From NCBI RefSeq assembly GCF_042432825.1, contig NZ_JBHLWN010000106.1:1-34062 (forward strand): a DNA stretch of 34,062 nt, written 5' to 3'. The notes below the pieces were generated by a model. It searched no databases and was not told the DNA's origin. It saw only the letters and a program-made list of their open reading frames with translations. Shown here in pieces: positions 1 through 8,378 of the stretch (positions within the stretch are counted from its first letter, which is position 1; the number at the start of each line of letters is the position of its first letter). The translations under genes were made by a program, and so were the position numbers. This DNA comes from Gordoniibacillus chartarius (GTDB taxonomy: Bacteria; Bacillota; Bacilli; Paenibacillales; NBRC-103111).

Positions 1-60
1 GTTGTTTTCTTGCGAAAACCTCTCACTCGTCATTCAGTTTTCAAGGAGCAATCTCTTGCT
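1..60 (-). promoter_or_regulatory. rRNA operon leader (boxA-like), reading off the left edge
   Basis: On the minus strand this segment reads CTCCTTGAAAACTGAATGAC followed by GAGTGAG, close to the TTTGAAAACTGAA element that recurs in leaders and 16S-23S spacers of Bacillus-type rRNA operons. Immediately after it is a perfect 6-bp hairpin with a GCAA loop (positions 4-19). Two strong promoters lie just upstream at 105-134 and 201-230, which favours the 5' leader over the internal spacer. The 16S gene itself would begin beyond the left edge and is not seen. Confidence 0.7.
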
Positions 61-104
61 TGTCTGCTTTCGAAAGAAGAGTATCTCTCAAAAGCGACTT
101 TACT

Positions 105-134
105 AAAGTATCACATCCGGCTGTACAATTGCAA
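105..134 (-). promoter_or_regulatory. Putative rRNA operon promoter P2
   Basis: Minus strand: TTGCAA (129-134), 18-bp spacer, TACTTT (105-110), with an extended -10 TG one base before the hexamer. It lies between the upstream promoter at 201-230 and the rRNA-type leader at 1-60. Tandem promoters are usual for Bacillus-type rRNA operons. Confidence 0.55.
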
Positions 135-200
135 GTGGCAATTTTTCGCCGTGCGCCCCGCGGCTGCTCTCTCAAGCGCCCGTCCGAAGCGACAAGGAGT

Positions 201-230
201 ACTATATCACAATCCGAAAACCGAATGCAA
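201..230 (-). promoter_or_regulatory. Putative rRNA operon promoter P1
   Basis: Minus strand: TTGCAT (225-230), 18-bp spacer, TATAGT (201-206) with an extended -10 TGa. It starts directly after the permease terminator at 245-277, so the permease unit and the presumed rRNA unit are separate. Confidence 0.65.
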
Positions 231-244
231 CCCCTCCGCAATAG

Positions 245-277
245 AAAAAAAGTCCTCGGAGCCCCAAGCCCCGAGGA
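245..277 (-). terminator. Intrinsic terminator of the guanine permease gene
   Basis: Minus strand: TCCTCGG (271-277) pairs perfectly with CCGAGGA (253-259) across an 11-nt loop, and is followed by a T run (245-250). It sits 18 bp downstream of the permease stop codon. Confidence 0.9.
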
Positions 278-294
278 TATCATCAAACTTGCCG

Positions 295-1665
295 TTATTC
301 ACCGCCGATGAGCACATACCGCAGAACAATCAAGCCGGCCAAGATCCACATTAGCCAGTGCACCTTGTGCTCGCTTTTCCCGCTCATCCGACCGACAGTC
401 GCAAGAATCACATAAGAGAAAATACCGAATGAAATGCCATTTGCGATATTATATGTCAAAGGCATCATCACGATAGTCAGAAACGCCGGAATCGCAACGA
501 CAAGGTCCTGGAAGTCGATCTCGCGGATCGATTGAGCCATCAGTACGCCGACAACAATCAGAGCGGCGGCAGTAGCCGAAGACGGAATCATTGCAACGAT
601 CGGGGCGACGAACAGCGCAAGCAGGAAGCAAACGCCCGTCGTTACCGCAGTAAGGCCGGTCCGTCCGCCTTCAGCTACACCTGCGGAGCTCTCTACGAAA
701 GCGGTAATTGTACTTGTCCCGACTGCAGCACCGAAAGAAACGCCGAGAGCATCGTACAGCATCGCTTTGCCGACGCGGCGGTTGCCCTCTTCTTTATTTT
801 GCATAATGCCCGCCCGGTTAGCCGTACCGACCATCGTGCCGAACGTATCGAACAATTCAACGAAAGTAAACGTCAAGATGACCGTAACAATGCCTGTCGA
901 AACCAATCCCGCGAAGTCAAAATGGAACAGGTTCAGCTGGCCGAAATCCGGAATCCATTTCACGTCCGACGCCATCTTCACATCGCCCATCAGCGCGGCA
1001 ATAATCGTCGTACCGAGCATCCCGAACAAAATCGCGCCGCGAATGCGGAGCACCATCAGGACGGAAATGAGAAGCAGGCCGACGATTGTGAGAATGACGG
1101 TGTGGTCATGCAAACTGCCAAGCCCGATTACCGTTTCGAAACCAAGCAGCGGATGGAACCCGCCCGCTTTATATTCATTAGGACTGGAGAGAGCGATGGA
1201 CATTAGCCCGCTGTTCTTCATCCCGATAATCGTAATAAACAAACCGATGCCGACCGTAATCGCATGCTTCAGACTGTCGGGCACGGCGACGAGCATGATT
1301 TGCCGAACCTTCGTGACCGTCAACAGCAGGAAGATAAGTCCCGAAATAAAGACAGCGGTCAAAGCCGTTTGATATGAAAATGCTCCGTTCGAAGTGGCCA
1401 CGACGGTAGCGAAATAAGCATTCAGCCCCATCCCCGGAGCTAACGCCACTGGGAAATTCACGAACAATCCCAATACGATTGTCATGACGCCGGCACCGAT
1501 TGCCGTGGCCAGGAACACCGACTCCCACTGCATGCCTGTGCCGCCGGTAAGAACCCCCGGATTGACGGCCAGAATATAAGCCATCGTCATGAACGTAGTC
1601 AAGCCCGCCATAATCTCTGTCCGAACGTTGGTGCCATTTTGCTTCAGCTTGAAAAACCGATCCAT
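295..1665 (-). CDS. pbuG: NCS2 family guanine/hypoxanthine permease (PbuG type)
   Basis: A 456-residue integral membrane protein of the NCS2 (AzgA-like) purine permease family, which imports guanine and hypoxanthine by proton symport. Visible marks are the N-terminal GLTTFMTMAYILAVNP segment (about residues 21-37), the PGMGLNAYF motif (about 97-105), the FVELFDTFGTMVGTANRAG loop (about 264-282) and about a dozen hydrophobic spans. Length is normal for the family. The ATG at 1665 has AGGAGG ten bases upstream. Substrate is supported twice: the gene lies behind a guanine-type riboswitch (1793-1861), and it follows guaA, the same order as guaA-pbuG in B. subtilis. It is probably transcribed alone, from the promoter at 1899-1928 to the terminator at 245-277. 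PbuO, a paralogue with the same substrates, is the main alternative name. Confidence 0.92.
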   Translation of the reverse strand: MDRFFKLKQNGTNVRTEIMAGLTTFMTMAYILAVNPGVLTGGTGMQWESVFLATAIGAGVMTIVLGLFVNFPVALAPGMGLNAYFATVVATSNGAFSYQTALTAVFISGLIFLLLTVTKVRQIMLVAVPDSLKHAITVGIGLFITIIGMKNSGLMSIALSSPNEYKAGGFHPLLGFETVIGLGSLHDHTVILTIVGLLLISVLMVLRIRGAILFGMLGTTIIAALMGDVKMASDVKWIPDFGQLNLFHFDFAGLVSTGIVTVILTFTFVELFDTFGTMVGTANRAGIMQNKEEGNRRVGKAMLYDALGVSFGAAVGTSTITAFVESSAGVAEGGRTGLTAVTTGVCFLLALFVAPIVAMIPSSATAAALIVVGVLMAQSIREIDFQDLVVAIPAFLTIVMMPLTYNIANGISFGIFSYVILATVGRMSGKSEHKVHWLMWILAGLIVLRYVLIGGE

Positions 1666-1704
1666 TCGCGCTCAGCCTCCTAGGCTATTTATTGAAGCGA
1701 AACG

Positions 1705-1736
1705 AAAAAAGCCGCGACCCCGATTCGGCCCCGGCC
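1705..1736 (-). terminator. Second terminator-like hairpin in the permease leader
   Basis: Minus strand: GCCG (1733-1736 side) pairs with CGGC, with further inner G-C pairs and small bulges, followed directly by six T residues (1705-1710). It lies between the riboswitch terminator and the start codon. The stem is imperfect, so termination here is inferred. Confidence 0.5.
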
Positions 1737-1749
1737 TATCTTAACGGCG

Positions 1750-1781
1750 AAAAAGTACCCGAAACCCATGATGGTCGGTAC
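1750..1781 (-). terminator. Guanine riboswitch expression platform (terminator)
   Basis: Minus strand: GTACC (1777-1781) pairs with GGTAC (1755-1759), the stem continues with G-C and A-T pairs around single-base bulges, and five T residues follow (1750-1754). The 3' strand of aptamer helix P1 (GGACGG) can instead pair with CCGACC in the 5' arm of this hairpin. Ligand binding should therefore free the terminator and switch expression off. Confidence 0.7.
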
Positions 1782-1792
1782 TCAGTTTCTCC

Positions 1793-1861
1793 GTCCCGTA
1801 GCCGGGTCATTCCGGTGACCCCGTAGAAACTCCCGGGCCGATTCCCAGGATTATACGAAAC
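1793..1861 (-). promoter_or_regulatory. Guanine (purine) riboswitch aptamer
   Basis: Minus strand: P1 is GTTTCG (1856-1861) with CGGGAC (1793-1798). It encloses TATAATC, a 5-bp P2 with 7-nt loop, AGTTTCTAC, and P3 GGGTCA/TGACCC with a CCGGAA loop, then GGCTACGGG. These are the core bases of the purine riboswitch family. The discriminator base is C (in GGCTAC), which marks a guanine/hypoxanthine binder; adenine aptamers have T there. The P2 loop is less conserved than usual, but both loops keep the G and C bases that form the loop-loop contact. Confidence 0.93.
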
Positions 1862-1898
1862 AGCTCTTCACATTTGCTTTACATGATTTCCGTTATTC

Positions 1899-1928
1899 AT
1901 TGTAGACGCGGGAGTCGATTTTTGTCAA
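1899..1928 (-). promoter_or_regulatory. Sigma-A promoter of the riboswitch-permease unit
   Basis: Minus strand: TTGACA (1923-1928), 18-bp spacer, TACAAT (1899-1904). Transcription would start near 1892, about 30 bases before the aptamer. The -35 box directly abuts the T tract of the guaA terminator. Confidence 0.8.
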
Positions 1929-1974
1929 TAAAAAATCCGAACATTCCCGATGATTTTCACCAAGATGTTCGGAT
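1929..1974 (-). terminator. Intrinsic terminator of guaA
   Basis: Minus strand: ATCCGAACAT (1965-1974) pairs perfectly with ATGTTCGGAT (1935-1944), followed by a T run. The loop is 20 nt. Confidence 0.92.
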
Positions 1975-1991
1975 TCATAATTAAGGTAATG

Positions 1992-3530
1992 TTACTCCCA
2001 CTCGATGGTAGCCGGCGGCTTCGAGGTAATATCGTACACGATGCGGTTCACGTTCTCCACTTCGTTGACGATTCGCACCGAAATTTTCTCCAGCACGTCC
2101 CACGGAATGCGCGCCCAATCGGCCGTCATGCCGTCGATCGACGTGACCGCCCGGATGCCGACGGTGTACGAATACGTACGGGCGTCGCCCATGACGCCGA
2201 CGCTCTTCATATTCGGAAGTGCAGTAAAATACTGCCAAATTTCGCGGTCGAGGCCCGCTTTGGCGATCTCCTCGCGCAGGATGGCGTCCGATTCCCGAAC
2301 GATTTCCAGCTTCTCCTCCGTCACTTCGCCGAGCACGCGAATCGCCAGTCCCGGTCCCGGGAACGGCTGACGCCATACGATTGCCGCAGGCAGACCGCAT
2401 TCCTCGCCGACCTTGCGCACTTCGTCCTTAAACAGCGCCTTCAGCGGCTCGACGAGCTTGAATTTCATATCCTCCGGCAACCCGCCGACGTTATGGTGCG
2501 ACTTGATCGTATGCGCCGTAGCGGTGCCGCTCTCTACAATATCCGTATAGAGCGTGCCCTGCGCGAGAAATGCGAAATCGTCGAAGCGGGCGGACTCTTC
2601 CTCGAACACACGGATAAACTCGTTGCCGATAATTTTGCGCTTTTGCTCCGGATCGTCCACACCGGCAAGCTTGCCGAGGAACCGCTCGCGCGCATCGATC
2701 TTGACAACCTTCATATCGAACTTGCCGACGAACGTGTCCATGACGCTCTCGGCTTCGCCTTTGCGCAGCAGGCCGTGATCGATGAACATACACGTAAGCT
2801 GATCGCCGATGGCCTTATGCAGCAAAATGGCTACAACCGACGAATCGACGCCGCCGCTCAGCGCGCACAGCACCTTCTTGCTGCCGACCTGCTCGCGGAT
2901 GTCGCGGATCGTATCTTCAATGAACGTCTCCATGCTCCACTCGCCTGTGCAGCCGCAAACGTCGAAGAGGAAGTTGCGCAGCATTTCGTTGCCGTAGACC
3001 GAATGGCGCACCTCGGGATGGAATTGTACGGCGAATACCCGCTTGTCCGCATGGCTCATAGCCGCAATTGGCGCATGCTCGGTCGAAGCGTCCACGACGA
3101 AGCCTTCCGGCAGCACCGATACGTGGTCGCCATGGCTCATCCATACCGTTTGCTTCGCTTCGAGTCCCTTGATCAGCCGGCAATGACTTTGGAAGTCGAC
3201 GTCCGCTTTGCCGTATTCGCGCTTCGCGGCGCGTTCCACTTTACCGCTCAGCTGATGCGCAATCAGCTGCATCCCGTAACAGATGCCGAAGATCGGGATA
3301 TTCAGGTCATAGATCGCCGGATCCACGTGCGGGGCATTCTCTTCATATACGCTTGCCGGGCCTCCGGAGAACACGATCCCCTTCGGCTGCAGCTCGCGGA
3401 TGCGGCTGGCCGGCGTGTTGTACGGCATCAGCTCGCTGTAGACTCCGAGATCGCGGATGCGCCGCGCAATCAGCTGATTGTACTGCCCTCCGAAGTCCAA
3501 TACGACGATCAATTCGCTAGGCTTATTCAT
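1992..3530 (-). CDS. guaA: GMP synthase (glutamine-hydrolysing)
   Basis: A 512-residue GMP synthase converting XMP, ATP and glutamine to GMP, the last step of guanine nucleotide synthesis. The N-terminal class I glutamine amidotransferase domain (about residues 1-190) has the nucleophile in FGICYGMQ and the His-Glu pair in HPEVRHS. The ATP pyrophosphatase domain follows with the P-loop LSGGVDSSV. The C-terminal dimerisation domain ends in TSKPPATIEWE, typical of GuaA. The frame is open further upstream to 3569, but that ATG overlaps the -10 box at 3569-3574. The ATG at 3530 has AAAGG seven bases upstream and gives the normal length. The gene has its own promoter and terminator and lies between the transglutaminase gene and the guanine permease, as in B. 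subtilis. Confidence 0.97.
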   Translation of the reverse strand: MNKPSELIVVLDFGGQYNQLIARRIRDLGVYSELMPYNTPASRIRELQPKGIVFSGGPASVYEENAPHVDPAIYDLNIPIFGICYGMQLIAHQLSGKVERAAKREYGKADVDFQSHCRLIKGLEAKQTVWMSHGDHVSVLPEGFVVDASTEHAPIAAMSHADKRVFAVQFHPEVRHSVYGNEMLRNFLFDVCGCTGEWSMETFIEDTIRDIREQVGSKKVLCALSGGVDSSVVAILLHKAIGDQLTCMFIDHGLLRKGEAESVMDTFVGKFDMKVVKIDARERFLGKLAGVDDPEQKRKIIGNEFIRVFEEESARFDDFAFLAQGTLYTDIVESGTATAHTIKSHHNVGGLPEDMKFKLVEPLKALFKDEVRKVGEECGLPAAIVWRQPFPGPGLAIRVLGEVTEEKLEIVRESDAILREEIAKAGLDREIWQYFTALPNMKSVGVMGDARTYSYTVGIRAVTSIDGMTADWARIPWDVLEKISVRIVNEVENVNRIVYDITSKPPATIEWE

Positions 3531-3568
3531 AGATTTACCTTTCGTCCCCTCTCCAGTAATTGTAGCCA

Positions 3569-3597
3569 ATTATATAGAACGGGCTATAGAGGGTCAA
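3569..3597 (-). promoter_or_regulatory. Sigma-A promoter of guaA
   Basis: Minus strand: TTGACC (3592-3597), 17-bp spacer, TATAAT (3569-3574). The expected start near 3562 leaves a leader of about 30 nt before the guaA ATG, with no room for a riboswitch. Confidence 0.88.
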
Positions 3598-3628
3598 GCC
3601 ACAAAGTAGGGTCGGCCGGCAATACGTT

Positions 3629-6112
3629 TCAGGCGGTTTGCCGGATTCGCCGCCACAGCTCCTGCAGCATACTGCGGGCGATCGGACGGCGGCGCTGCGG
3701 GTCGTAACGCGTCAGCTCGTCAAGACGGGCGAACTCCAGCAGGGCTGCGCTTCGCGCCGGGTCGCTTCCGGCGATGCGGGCGACATATTCGCGAGTCGTT
3801 TCCTGCGGCGATTTCGGCCCGTACATGCGATAAATGCGCCGCCACAGACGGTCGAGCAAAGCGTGCGAATCGTTTCTCTTCAGCGGAACGATCGGCAGCG
3901 GCGGGGTTGCCTTGAAGTGCTTCCCGGCAAAATATGCGCCTACTGCCGCTGCGGCAAGACCGAACGCGGTCAGCGCCGCCAGCCATGGCTTTCGGAGCAG
4001 CGCCGCTGCGGCAATGCGGTACGCCGACTCTAGTTTGTGTAATGTTCCTGCGGTTATGCCGGCAAGGCTGACGGATTGCTGCGGTTGCTGCGCGGCCGGT
4101 GCCGTGGATGCGGCAGGGTTGGACGCACTGCGGATTATGTCCTGTGCAGCGCCGATGGAGCCGTCCGCGCCGGATGCCGCCGAGACGGGCTGCGATATTG
4201 CGCCGGTAGCGGTCTCGGGCCCGTAGCCCGGCGTTGGATCGAAGGTCACCCATCCCGCACCGGTAAAATAAACCTCCACCCACGAATGCGCGTCCCGGTT
4301 TCGCACGACGACGGTATGCATGCCGTCCTCTCCCGGCGAGCCTTGCTCCGTACCGGGGGAGTAGCCTTTCACCCACCGCGCCGGTACGCCCACCGAACGA
4401 AGCATGACGACCATCGCCGACGAGAAGTGATCGCAGTATCCCGTTTTATCGGTAAAGAGAAAATGGTCGACGAAATCGGCTCCGTCCGCAGGCACGGTCG
4501 GAGAGCTCATGCTGTAGCTGTAGGTCCCGGAACGCAGCAGCTGACGGATTGCCATAACTTTGGCATATGGCGTTGACGCATCGCTTGCCGCCGCTTGCGC
4601 AAGCTGTTTGACGCGCCCGGGCAGCGACGGGGGCAGCTGCAAGTATCGCTCGATGATGACCGCCGGATACGGCTGTGTATCGGCTTGAAGCTGAGCCTCG
4701 CTTGGCGGCGGGAACGGTTCTGCTTCTATACGGTAATAAGCGGCCGATTCTGCATCCGGAGGCAGCGTGTAGGAGCCGCTTACCGGGCTGTAGCGTACCG
4801 ACTCGAAGGGAATCAGCCTGTTCTGCGTCGACAACAGCGCATCGATTCCGGTTACGGTTCCTCCTGTGAAAATCACCCTTCCCGCTCGTCCTTGCGGAAG
4901 CATGACCTCTTGGCGCAGAAGATTGTCGCCGGCGTTTGGCTGCGGTCGGGATTGCGGCTCCGGCTGCTGGGACTGGGATTGCTGCTGGGCCTGCAACTGC
5001 GGAGGCGGCGACTGTGGCTGCTGCCCGGACTGCAATAGCTGCTGGGACTGGGATTGCTGCGCAGGCTCCTGCGGCCTCGCCGGGAGCGACAGCGGCACCG
5101 ACTCTTCGGCCGACGACCGCCATCCCCTGCCGGTGTACAGATCCCGCGACTCCCCCCGCCAATATGTAAGCTCATTCGTCCGAGCCTCCAGAGCGATGCC
5201 GTCATCCGGCCGAACCGGTCCACCGAGCTCAGTGTCGTCGCTGCTATAGCCCGTCAAGGAAACGGCGGACGACACGAGAGCCGCCGGCGGCCATTCCGTA
5301 TTGGCGGCGGGGAAGGTCCACCCTTGAATCAGCGTATCGCCAAGCGGCTTCATGACGCGCCCAGCCGTAACATCCGCCGGCTTCCAGCCGAACCAGCCCA
5401 CGGCGGCGCACAAAGCCAGCGCACCGGCGGCTGCGATACTCCATCTGAAGGCTGCCTCCGGCCCAAGCTCCATGCCTCGCTGCCGGAAGAGCCGGTCGGG
5501 CATCAGAAGCGCCAGCAGCAAGCCCGACCAGCCGAAGGCGCGCAGCACCCCGAAGGTCGTATCGACGCCGAAAATCAGCTGCAGCAGCAGCAAATACAAA
5601 ACCGTAATTCCACCGAGCCAAACCGCCTGCTGGCGCTGCACGAGCAGCACATGAAGGACCGACACCATCATGCACCAGCCGGCCGCAAACAGCAGCGTGC
5701 GCGTCTCGCCGCCGATCAGCTCGTATTCGGCCTGCAGCGCATATTGAATGTCCTGCCACACCTGCAGCGCCAATTGAGGCAGCCATGTGAGCCGGAACAA
5801 CGATTCACCATAAAATAAAAAACCGACAAGGCCGACCGTCAGCGCCCCCTTGAGCGGAGCGCCGGCGGCGGCCGGGACCCGCAGCCCGTCCAGCAGCAGC
5901 GTCAAGCCGAACAAGACGAGAAACGGGCGAATATCGTACAGCTCGGTCACCGGCGACAGCTCCGGCAGCGGGAGCAGCCACTCCCGCACGAGCAGGAACA
6001 GAAGCAGCGAGACCCCGAGCAGCTTCCAGACCGGCGGCGCCGGGATGGGCGGCGCGCTGCGGCGGGCGTGAGCGCCGGGGCCGGCGGCTGCGGTTGGTTT
6101 AGCCGCGAACAT
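3629..6112 (-). CDS. Membrane-anchored transglutaminase-like protein (YebA type)
   Basis: An 827-residue protein with several hydrophobic helices in the first 220 residues, a large extracytoplasmic part, a transglutaminase-like core, a further membrane helix near residue 710, and a cytoplasmic tail. The papain-fold triad can be read as Cys560 (GYCDHFSSAM), His609 (AHSWVEVYF) and Asp625 (FDPTPG). A Gln/Pro-rich linker covers about residues 342-402. The open frame extends to 6496, but the ATG at 6112 has AAGGAGG eight bases upstream and overlaps the end of the DUF58 gene by 14 nt, so that start is chosen. It is the third gene of a MoxR-DUF58-transglutaminase operon, a widespread arrangement. 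Its substrate is unknown; a role in cell-envelope protein processing or crosslinking is inference. The B. subtilis counterpart by position is yebA. Confidence 0.9.
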   Translation of the reverse strand: MFAAKPTAAAGPGAHARRSAPPIPAPPVWKLLGVSLLLFLLVREWLLPLPELSPVTELYDIRPFLVLFGLTLLLDGLRVPAAAGAPLKGALTVGLVGFLFYGESLFRLTWLPQLALQVWQDIQYALQAEYELIGGETRTLLFAAGWCMMVSVLHVLLVQRQQAVWLGGITVLYLLLLQLIFGVDTTFGVLRAFGWSGLLLALLMPDRLFRQRGMELGPEAAFRWSIAAAGALALCAAVGWFGWKPADVTAGRVMKPLGDTLIQGWTFPAANTEWPPAALVSSAVSLTGYSSDDTELGGPVRPDDGIALEARTNELTYWRGESRDLYTGRGWRSSAEESVPLSLPARPQEPAQQSQSQQLLQSGQQPQSPPPQLQAQQQSQSQQPEPQSRPQPNAGDNLLRQEVMLPQGRAGRVIFTGGTVTGIDALLSTQNRLIPFESVRYSPVSGSYTLPPDAESAAYYRIEAEPFPPPSEAQLQADTQPYPAVIIERYLQLPPSLPGRVKQLAQAAASDASTPYAKVMAIRQLLRSGTYSYSMSSPTVPADGADFVDHFLFTDKTGYCDHFSSAMVVMLRSVGVPARWVKGYSPGTEQGSPGEDGMHTVVVRNRDAHSWVEVYFTGAGWVTFDPTPGYGPETATGAISQPVSAASGADGSIGAAQDIIRSASNPAASTAPAAQQPQQSVSLAGITAGTLHKLESAYRIAAAALLRKPWLAALTAFGLAAAAVGAYFAGKHFKATPPLPIVPLKRNDSHALLDRLWRRIYRMYGPKSPQETTREYVARIAGSDPARSAALLEFARLDELTRYDPQRRRPIARSMLQELWRRIRQTA

Positions 6113-7376
6113 AAGCGGCACCTCCTTGAGCGGTCGCGGTGCGACCGCGGACTTTCGCGAGCGGAGGCTGCGCGCTGTCCTGCCGCTGGAGCGGCAGGAG
6201 CAGCACGTCGCAGCCGAGCTCGCGCAGGGCGGCGAGCCGCGCCGGCTCCGGCGCGGCAAGCTCGGGCGCGTGCGGCAGCGCCAGCAGCACGCTGCGCCCG
6301 CGGCGGTGCAGGCTGCGCAGCACCGCGAGCAGCGGCTCGTCCACGCGCGGCGTGACGAGCGCCAGCGCCGTGGCGGCGGGCTGCGCGGCAGCCTCGCCGG
6401 CCACCGTATCGGCAAAGCGCAGCGCGCCTTTGCCGTCAATGCGCGCGAGCCGCTCGAGGAGCAGCTCGCGCTCGCGCGGGCCGCCGCCGGCGACATGGCC
6501 GCCGGCGTGGCAGCACGCGAAGGCGAGCGCCATGCCGCGCTCGCCGCAGCTGCGCAGCAGTCCGGCCGCCGCCCGCACGGACGACTCCAGCGCCTCCGGG
6601 GCCTCGTCGCCGAGCGCGGCGTACGTCGCTGCGCTCGTATCGAGCAGCAGCAGGACCCGCTGCTGCTCCTGCGGCTCCGCTTCCTTCACCGTCAGCTTGC
6701 CGCGCCGGGCGGTCACCTTCCAGTGCAGGCTCCCGACCGGATCCCCGGGCACGTAGTCCCGCAGCCCGGAAGGATACCCGCCGGCGCCGGACAGCGCCGC
6801 CGCCATACGCGACGGCCGCCCTTCGCCCGCCGGCCCGGCCGAGCCGCGCCACGGTACCGGCAGCTCGAGCGGATAGGCGACGAAGCCGATCGGCCGCCCG
6901 GAGACAGCCGCACGTTCAGCCTGACGGCTGCGCCGGGCAAAGCCGAGTCCGTCCGCCGCCGTCGCCCTCACTCCAACCAAGGTATACTCGCCCCGCGGCA
7001 GCCCGGCCAGCGTATATTGATACCCGAGTGCGCTCCGGAACCATGGAAACAGCAGCCTCCTTACAAGCTTCGAATGTGCATCGCCGCTCCGTCTCCATTC
7101 CTCTTCGACCAGCAGCCACGGCACCGGCACCCGGGACCGGTGCTCCAGCAGCACCGACACGACGAGCGGACGGCCTTCCGTAATCCGCATGGCCGACAGC
7201 TCGTGATGGACAGACACTTGGCGCAAAGCGCCGAATCTTATCATAACGGTCATCGCAACGATAACCGAAAGAGCTTCAAACACAAACCACGTCGCATAGC
7301 CCCCTTGCAGCCAGCCGAGCAAGCCGGACAACATCCACGCGCAAAACAGGGCGATCGCATTGCCTATCGATCCCAT
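6099..7376 (-). CDS. DUF58 domain protein (YeaD type)
   Basis: A 425-residue protein with one or two N-terminal membrane helices (about residues 5-45) and a C-terminal DUF58 domain. The family signature is visible as YVPGDPVGSLHWKVTARRGK (about residues 208-227), followed by a von Willebrand A-like beginning, VLLLLDTSAATYAAL. DUF58 proteins pair with MoxR ATPases and often with transglutaminase-like proteins, as here. The partner relation is known from gene neighbourhoods and the biochemical role is not settled. The start has AGGAGG five bases upstream and lies nine bases after the MoxR stop codon. The second half of the gene is extremely GC-rich, which produces long spurious open frames on both strands. 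Confidence 0.9.
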   Translation of the reverse strand: MGSIGNAIALFCAWMLSGLLGWLQGGYATWFVFEALSVIVAMTVMIRFGALRQVSVHHELSAMRITEGRPLVVSVLLEHRSRVPVPWLLVEEEWRRSGDAHSKLVRRLLFPWFRSALGYQYTLAGLPRGEYTLVGVRATAADGLGFARRSRQAERAAVSGRPIGFVAYPLELPVPWRGSAGPAGEGRPSRMAAALSGAGGYPSGLRDYVPGDPVGSLHWKVTARRGKLTVKEAEPQEQQRVLLLLDTSAATYAALGDEAPEALESSVRAAAGLLRSCGERGMALAFACCHAGGHVAGGGPRERELLLERLARIDGKGALRFADTVAGEAAAQPAATALALVTPRVDEPLLAVLRSLHRRGRSVLLALPHAPELAAPEPARLAALRELGCDVLLLPLQRQDSAQPPLAKVRGRTATAQGGAAYVRG

Positions 7377-7385
7377 CGCCGCCTC

Positions 7386-8378
7386 CTAACCCGCCGAAGC
7401 CGAAGACGCCGCATAGGAGGACGGCGGAATCGGTACGGTGCCGACTGCGGCGCGCACGACGGTTTCGCCGGACCGGCCGGACAGCCGCGCTTCGGGGGTG
7501 AGCTGCAGCCGGTGCGCGAATACGGGCTCCGTCATTATTTTCACATCGTCCGGTATCGCATAGGTTCGCCCCTGCAAAAACGCCCGCGCCTGCACCGCTT
7601 TGTAAAGCGCGACCGTCGCCCGGGGACTTGCCCCCAGCAGCGTATCGGAGGAGCTCCGGGTCGCCGACGCCAGCGCAACGATATACTGCTTGAGCGAATC
7701 GTCAACATGTACCCGGCTTGCCTCCCTCTGCAGCTCAACGAGCTCCTCCTGAAGAAGCACCGGCCGCAGCGCTTCGAGCGCAGGGCGCTCGCCGGTCCGG
7801 CCCAGCAGCTGCACTTCGTGCTTTGCATCGGGATAGCCGATCGACACCTTCATCAGAAAACGGTCAAGCTGCGCTTCGGGCAGCGGATACGTCCCGTCAA
7901 AATCGACCGGATTCTGCGTAGCGAGCAGCAGAAACGGCTTCGGCAGCTCATACGTCACCCCGTCAACGGTAACCCGGCCTTCTTCCATCGCTTCCAGCAG
8001 CGACGCCTGCGTCTTCGGCGGCATCCGGTTCAGCTCGTCCGCCAGAACGATCGAAGCCATAATCGGCCCGGGCCGAAATTCGAACGCCTCCGTCCGGCTG
8101 TTGTAGACGGACACTCCCGTCACATCGGACGGCAGCAGGTCCGGCGTGCCCTGAATTCGCTTGAAATCGCAGCCGACCGTGCGGGAGACGGCGCGGACAA
8201 GCATCGTTTTGCCGACGCCGGGAACGTCCTCCAGCAGCAGATGACCGCCGCACAGCAGAGCGATGACAACCTTCTCGACGACATCTCTTTTGCCGAGGAT
8301 AACCTTCTCGACATTAGTCATAATTCTTTCAATAAGAACGTGGGGCTGATCCAGCCATAACGAAGGGGACGACGACAT
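7386..8378 (-). CDS. MoxR family AAA+ ATPase (YeaC type)
   Basis: A 330-residue cytoplasmic AAA+ ATPase of the MoxR group. Visible motifs are Walker A GVGKT within LLLEDVPGVGKTMLVRAVSR, Walker B IVLADELNR, the sensor region LLATQNPVDFDGTYPLPEAQ (sensor-1 Asn in TQNP) and LDRF. MoxR ATPases act as chaperone-like partners of von Willebrand A or DUF58 proteins, and the next gene encodes one. An in-frame ATG exists at 8417, but the ATG at 8378 has AGGAGG nine bases upstream and gives the usual family length. First gene of the operon; I could not identify its promoter with confidence. Confidence 0.93.
   Translation of the reverse strand: MSSSPSLWLDQPHVLIERIMTNVEKVILGKRDVVEKVVIALLCGGHLLLEDVPGVGKTMLVRAVSRTVGCDFKRIQGTPDLLPSDVTGVSVYNSRTEAFEFRPGPIMASIVLADELNRMPPKTQASLLEAMEEGRVTVDGVTYELPKPFLLLATQNPVDFDGTYPLPEAQLDRFLMKVSIGYPDAKHEVQLLGRTGERPALEALRPVLLQEELVELQREASRVHVDDSLKQYIVALASATRSSSDTLLGASPRATVALYKAVQARAFLQGRTYAIPDDVKIMTEPVFAHRLQLTPEARLSGRSGETVVRAAVGTVPIPPSSYAASSASAG

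Noticed and set aside
1950..3707. A 585-codon plus-strand open frame over guaA
   Set aside because: Shadow of guaA. GuaA shows all family motifs, a promoter and a terminator on the minus strand.
3629..6496. The longer 955-residue version of the transglutaminase protein
   Set aside because: The first 128 codons overlap the DUF58 gene and are a shadow of it. The ATG at 6112 has a strong ribosome site.
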